From positions 1-11,022 of the forward strand of contig NZ_KL591030.1 of NCBI RefSeq assembly GCF_000716335.1: 11,022 bases of DNA, in the 5' to 3' direction. A program made the translations under genes and the position numbers. Position 1 is the stretch's first letter. Every line of letters starts with the position of its first letter. The DNA is from Streptomyces sp. NRRL S-118. Lineage in GTDB: Bacteria; Actinomycetota; Actinomycetes; Streptomycetales; Streptomycetaceae. This document shows, piece after piece, positions 7,307-11,022 of the stretch. The notes under the pieces are model-generated. The model did not search any database, had not been told where the DNA came from, and worked only from the letters and a program-made list of their open reading frames with translations.

Positions 7307-7317
7307 AGGAGAGGGAG
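7307..7317 (+). promoter_or_regulatory. Strong ribosome binding site for the loading-module PKS
   Basis: The run AGGAGAGGGAG lies just before GTG 7321, with 3-6 bases of spacing depending on the register. It favours GTG 7321 over the in-frame ATG 7276, which has no comparable site and would add 15 residues. Confidence 0.75.
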
Positions 7318-7320
7318 ACA

Positions 7321-10300
7321 GTGAAACAGGGCGAGCGAAGGACCGATGGCACGGGGGACCGCGCCGTCGCCGTGGTCGGCATGGCGTGCCGCGTTCCGGG
7401 GGCCGGTGACGTCCAGGGCTTCTGGCGCCTGCTGCGCGACGGGGTGGACGCCATCACCGATGCTCCCGCGGACCGGTGGTACGACGTCCCCGACCTGGCG
7501 CCGTACCGCAGGGGCGGCTTCCTCGACGGGGTGGCCGACTTCGATGCCGCGTTCTTCGGGATCTCCCCGCGCGAGGCCGTCGCCACGGACCCGCGCCAGC
7601 GCCTGGCGCTGGAGCTCGGCTGGGAGGCGCTGGAGGACGCGGGCCTGGTGCCGGAGGAGCTGCGCGGCAGCGACACCGCGGTCTTCCTCGGCGCCACGGG
7701 CGACGACTACGCGTCGCTGGTGCAGCGGTACGGCACGGACGCCGTCTCCCACCACTCCCTGGCCGGGCTGAGCCGGGGGCTCATCGCCAACCGGCTCTCC
7801 CACGCCTTCGGGTTCCACGGACCCAGCCTCGCCGTGGACACCGGCCAGTCGTCCTCACTGGTCGCGGTGCACATGGCGTGCGAGAGCCTGCTGTCCGGGG
7901 CGAGCCGGCTTGCCCTGGCCGGTGGTGCGCACCTGAACCTCGCGCCGGAGAACACCCTGGCCTTCGCCCGCGCGGGCGCGCTGTCCCCGGACGGCCGCAG
8001 CCACACCTTCGACGCCCGCGCCAACGGGTTCGTGCGTGGTGAGGGCGCCGGCGTCGTCGTCCTCAAGCGACTCGAGGACGCGATCGCCGACGGCGACCCG
8101 ATCGCCTGTGTCCTGCTCGGCAGCGCGGTCAACCACGACGGCGACGACGAGGCCCTGACCGTGCCGAGCGGCCGGGCGCAGCAGGCGCTGCTGCGGCAGG
8201 CGTACGCCAGGGCCGGCGTGGACCCCCGGCAGGTGCGGTACGTCGAACTGCACGGCACCGGAACCCGGGTGGGCGACCCGGTCGAGGCGAACGCGCTGGG
8301 CTCGGTGCTCGGCGCGGGCCGGGACGCCGGGCAACCGCTCCTCGTCGGATCGGTGAAGACGAACATCGGGCACCTGGACGCCGCCGCGGGTGTCGTCGGA
8401 CTGATCAAGGTCGCCCTGTCGGTCAAGCACGGTGCGCTCCCGGCGAGCCTCAACTTCACCGGGCCGAACCCGGCGATCCCGATGGCGCGGTGGGGCCTCG
8501 AGGTCAACACCGGCACCGGTCCCTGGCCGGACGGCCCGGACGGCGCCCCGGGGATCGCGGGTGTCAGTTCCTTCGGCGTCGGCGGCACGAACTGCCACGT
8601 CGTCGTCGCCGCGCCACCCGCCGCGACCGCGTCCCCCGCGGCGACCGCTCCCGCCGGACCGGCGGCCGGGGCCGCGCCCGGATCCGCGGCGGAACACCCC
8701 TCCCGCCCGGTGCCGGTCGTGGTCTCCGGCAGGTCCCCGGAGGCGTTGCGCGCCCAGGCGGCGCGACTGCGGGACCGGGTGGCCGCCGACACGGACCTGA
8801 GCCCGGCGGACGTCGGCTGGTCCACGGTCACGACACGGTCGGTGCTCTCCGACCGCGGTGTCGTCGTCGCCGCCGACCGCACCGAACTGCTGGCCGGCCT
8901 GACCGCGCTGGCGGCGGGCGAACCGGCGGGCAACGTGGTGGAGGGCTCGGGCACCCCCTCACCCGGTGTCGTGTGGGTCTTTCCCGGCCAGGGCTCCCAC
9001 TGGACGGGCATGGCCCTGGAACTGTGGGACTCCTCGCCCGTGTTCGCCGCCCGCATGGCCGAGTGCGAACGACTGCTCGGCGACATGGTCGACTGGTCGC
9101 TGCGCGACGTGCTCGGTGACGAGGCCGCGCTGGAGCGGATGGACGTGGTGCAGCCCGCGCTGTTCTCGGTGATGATGGCGCTGGCCGAGGTGTGGCGCTC
9201 GGTCGGCCTGGTGCCCGACGCCGTCGTGGGCCACTCCCAGGGCGAGGCCGCCGCGGCCTGCGCCGCGGGCATCATCTCCCTCGCCGACGGGCTGCGGCTG
9301 GCGACCCTGCGCAGCCGGGCCATCAACGCGGGCATCTCCGGCCGCGGGATGATGGTGTCGCTCGCGATGCCCGCCGAGGAGATCGCGGCGCACATCGCCG
9401 GACGGGACGGGGTCTCCATCGGAGCGGTCAACGGCCCCAACGCGGTGGTCGTCTCCGGCGAGATCGCGGCGGTGCGCCAGGTCAAGGCCGAGTGCGAGGC
9501 CCGCGGCATCCGCACCAAGGTGATCCCGATCGACTACGCCTCCCACTCGGCGCAGGTGGAGTCCATCCGGGACGAGATCCTCGCGATCGCCGAGGGCATC
9601 GCCACGACCGACAGCGGTGTCGCCTTCTACTCCACCGTGCGGGCGGGCCGGATGGACGTGGCCGAGCTGGACGCCGAGTACTGGTACCGGAACCTCCGTG
9701 AGCCGGTACGTTTCGCCGACACCGTCACCGCGCTGGCCGACGCGGGCCACGGTGTGTTCCTGGAGGTCAGCCCGCAGCCGGTGCTGACCATGTCCATCCA
9801 GAACATCGTGGACGACGTGGTGGTGCAGGGCACGCTGCGCAGGCACGAGAACGAGTCGCGACGCCTGCTGCACTCGATGGCCGAGCTGCACGCCAAGGGC
9901 GTCGCCGTGGACCTGCGGCCGCTGTTCGACGGCGCTCGCCGCGTCCCGCTCCCCACCTACGCGTTCCAGCGGCAGTCCTTCTGGGTCTCCGGAGAACACG
10001 GCCAACAGCCCGAACCACCGCGGCCCGACATCGCGACCACGGTCACGGCGTCCGCCGCGGCGGAGCCCCGGTCCGCGGCGGCCGGGTCCGGCCGGCTCGC
10101 CGAGCAGGACCTCGCAGCGACGGTCCGTTCCCACGTGGCGGCCGTGCTCGGACTGGCCGGCGCCGCGGCGGTCGACACGGGCAGCACGTTCCGCGAGCTC
10201 GGCTTCGACTCGGTGACCGCGGTGGAGCTGAGCGGCCGGCTGGGCCGGGCGACCGGGCTGCAGCTGCCGGCCTCGCTGATCTACGACCACCCGACCCCGC

Positions 10301-11022
10301 GCGAGGTGGTGCGGCACCTGCGGGAGCAGCTGTCCGGGGCCGGGCCGGGGGAGCACGCGAACGAGACCGCCGGGTCCACCGCATCCGACGAACCGATCGC
10401 CATCATCGGCATGGCCTGCCGGTACCCCGGGGGCGTGACGTCCCCGGACGGCCTCTGGCGGCTGGTGACCGACGGCACGGACGCCATCACGCCCTTCCCG
10501 GACGACCGGGGGTGGCCGCGGTCCGGCACGGACTACGCCAGGGTCGGCGGCTTCCTGCGGGACGCCGGGGACTTCGACGCCGGGTTCTTCCGCATCAGCC
10601 CGCGCGAGGCGCTGTCCATGGACCCGCAGCAGCGGCTGGTGCTGGAGACGGCATGGGAAGCGCTGGAGCACGCCGGGCAGGACCCGGCCGCGCTGCGCCG
10701 CAGCCGGACCGGTGTCTTCCTGGGCGCCATGGGCCAGGACTACCTGCCGCGCCTGTCCGAGGTCCCGGAGGAGCTGGCCGGACACGCGCTGACCGGAGGC
10801 GCGGCCAGCGTGCTCTCCGGTCGCGTCGCCTACACCCTCGGCCTCGAGGGCACGGCCGTGACCGTGGACACCGCGTGCTCGTCGTCGCTGGTGGCACTGC
10901 ACATGGCCGGGCAGTCCCTGCGGTCCGGCGAGAGCTCCCTCGCACTGGCCGGAGGTGCGACGATCATGTCCACACCCGGCATGTTCGACGAGTTCGCCCG
11001 GCAGGGCGGACTCGCGGGCGAC
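7321..11022 (+). CDS. Type I modular polyketide synthase starting with a KSQ-AT-ACP loading module; runs off the window in KS of module 1
   Basis: This gene encodes the chain-initiating PKS subunit; 1234 residues are visible. The first KS (about 7360-8610) has Gln176 in place of the active-site Cys (DTGQSSSL, Gln codon 7846-7848) but keeps His311 in HGTGT and His351 in NIGH, the pattern of decarboxylating KSQ loading domains. After an Ala/Pro-rich linker, the AT (about 8965-9870) has active Ser639 in GHSQGE, RMDVVQP (9136-9156) and YASH (9535-9546), all methylmalonyl-type signatures, and ends in [12 protein letters not shown] (9949-9984). An ACP follows with Ser964 in LGFDSVT (10210-10212). 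Module 1 begins at about 10387 with a normal KS, active Cys1186 in DTACSSSL (10876-10878), cut by the window edge. The prediction is that methylmalonyl is loaded and decarboxylated to give a propionyl starter. Only about a dozen residues precede the KSQ and no N-terminal docking coil is seen, as expected for a first subunit. It follows the SDR by 51 bases on the same strand. Confidence 0.97.
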   Translation, partial: MKQGERRTDGTGDRAVAVVGMACRVPGAGDVQGFWRLLRDGVDAITDAPADRWYDVPDLAPYRRGGFLDGVADFDAAFFGISPREAVATDPRQRLALELGWEALEDAGLVPEELRGSDTAVFLGATGDDYASLVQRYGTDAVSHHSLAGLSRGLIANRLSHAFGFHGPSLAVDTGQSSSLVAVHMACESLLSGASRLALAGGAHLNLAPENTLAFARAGALSPDGRSHTFDARANGFVRGEGAGVVVLKRLEDAIADGDPIACVLLGSAVNHDGDDEALTVPSGRAQQALLRQAYARAGVDPRQVRYVELHGTGTRVGDPVEANALGSVLGAGRDAGQPLLVGSVKTNIGHLDAAAGVVGLIKVALSVKHGALPASLNFTGPNPAIPMARWGLEVNTGTGPWPDGPDGAPGIAGVSSFGVGGTNCHVVVAAPPAATASPAATAPAGPAAGAAPGSAAEHPSRPVPVVVSGRSPEALRAQAARLRDRVAADTDLSPADVGWSTVTTRSVLSDRGVVVAADRTELLAGLTALAAGEPAGNVVEGSGTPSPGVVWVFPGQGSHWTGMALELWDSSPVFAARMAECERLLGDMVDWSLRDVLGDEAALERMDVVQPALFSVMMALAEVWRSVGLVPDAVVGHSQGEAAAACAAGIISLADGLRLATLRSRAINAGISGRGMMVSLAMPAEEIAAHIAGRDGVSIGAVNGPNAVVVSGEIAAVRQVKAECEARGIRTKVIPIDYASHSAQVESIRDEILAIAEGIATTDSGVAFYSTVRAGRMDVAELDAEYWYRNLREPVRFADTVTALADAGHGVFLEVSPQPVLTMSIQNIVDDVVVQGTLRRHENESRRLLHSMAELHAKGVAVDLRPLFDGARRVPLPTYAFQRQSFWVSGEHGQQPEPPRPDIATTVTASAAAEPRSAAAGSGRLAEQDLAATVRSHVAAVLGLAGAAAVDTGSTFRELGFDSVTAVELSGRLGRATGLQLPASLIYDHPTPREVVRHLREQLSGAGPGEHANETAGSTASDEPIAIIGMACRYPGGVTSPDGLWRLVTDGTDAITPFPDDRGWPRSGTDYARVGGFLRDAGDFDAGFFRISPREALSMDPQQRLVLETAWEALEHAGQDPAALRRSRTGVFLGAMGQDYLPRLSEVPEELAGHALTGGAASVLSGRVAYTLGLEGTAVTVDTACSSSLVALHMAGQSLRSGESSLALAGGATIMSTPGMFDEFARQGGLAGD
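7360..10335 (+). other. Loading module KSQ-AT-ACP, propionyl starter predicted
   Basis: The Cys-to-Gln exchange, the intact two KS histidines and an AT with methylmalonyl signatures together match loading modules of propionate-primed macrolide synthases such as tylosin's. The AT also keeps an Arg in its LRSRAIN segment, consistent with binding a dicarboxylic acyl-CoA rather than a monocarboxylic starter. Starter identity is predicted from motifs only. Confidence 0.88.

Noticed and set aside
7276..7320. ATG 7276 as an alternative start of the second PKS
   Set aside because: It is in frame but lacks a clear ribosome binding site, while a strong one precedes GTG 7321.
7846..7848. The Gln in the first KS as evidence of a dead or mis-sequenced KS
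   Set aside because: The DTGQSSS context, intact HGTGT and NIGH histidines and position at the start of the protein before AT-ACP match functional KSQ loading domains.
8959..10902. A long minus-strand open frame opposite the second PKS
   Set aside because: It is antisense to continuous AT, ACP and KS domains and has no recognisable family signature.

Overview
This window comes from a type I modular polyketide synthase (PKS) cluster of a high-GC actinomycete, probably Streptomyces or a relative. The sequence is very GC-rich, third codon positions are almost always G or C, and I noticed no in-frame TTA codon. All six genes lie on the plus strand with gaps of 93 bases or less. No internal promoter or rho-independent terminator is visible, so they look like one operon.

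Layout: (1) 1-2871 is the C-terminal part of a PKS protein: end of an AT, then DH, B-type KR, ACP and a C-terminal docking-like tail, with no thioesterase. (2) 2964-4373 is a cytochrome P450. (3) 4464-5042 is a small DUF2867-type protein of unknown function. (4) 5109-6323 is a PLP-dependent alpha-oxoamine synthase (AOS), of the family that includes serine palmitoyltransferase, AONS, KBL and ALAS. (5) 6388-7269 is a short-chain dehydrogenase (SDR) that most resembles 3-ketodihydrosphingosine reductase. (6) 7321 to the window end is a second PKS. It opens with a KSQ-AT-ACP loading module with methylmalonyl-type AT motifs, predicting a propionyl starter, and continues into the KS of module 1.

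The genes suggest a reduced polyketide chain started on propionate by the second PKS, extended by modules partly outside the window (including the DH-KR module at the left edge), and oxidised by the P450. The AOS and the KDSR-like SDR are the first two steps of sphingoid-base biosynthesis transplanted between two PKS genes. The inference is that the AOS joins the polyketide acyl chain to an amino acid by decarboxylative C-C bond formation, giving a 2-amino-3-keto terminus. This resembles the fungal fumonisin logic, but on a bacterial modular PKS.

The most unusual direct observation is that the SDR keeps its NAD(P)H-binding motif and active-site Lys but has replaced the canonical catalytic Asn, Ser and Tyr (Asp125, Ala153, Val166). 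The AOS has Asn where the family has a PLP-contacting His, and the P450 has an atypical heme motif. The second step is therefore either a non-reductive reaction or a structural role, and this is the best candidate for undescribed biology here.
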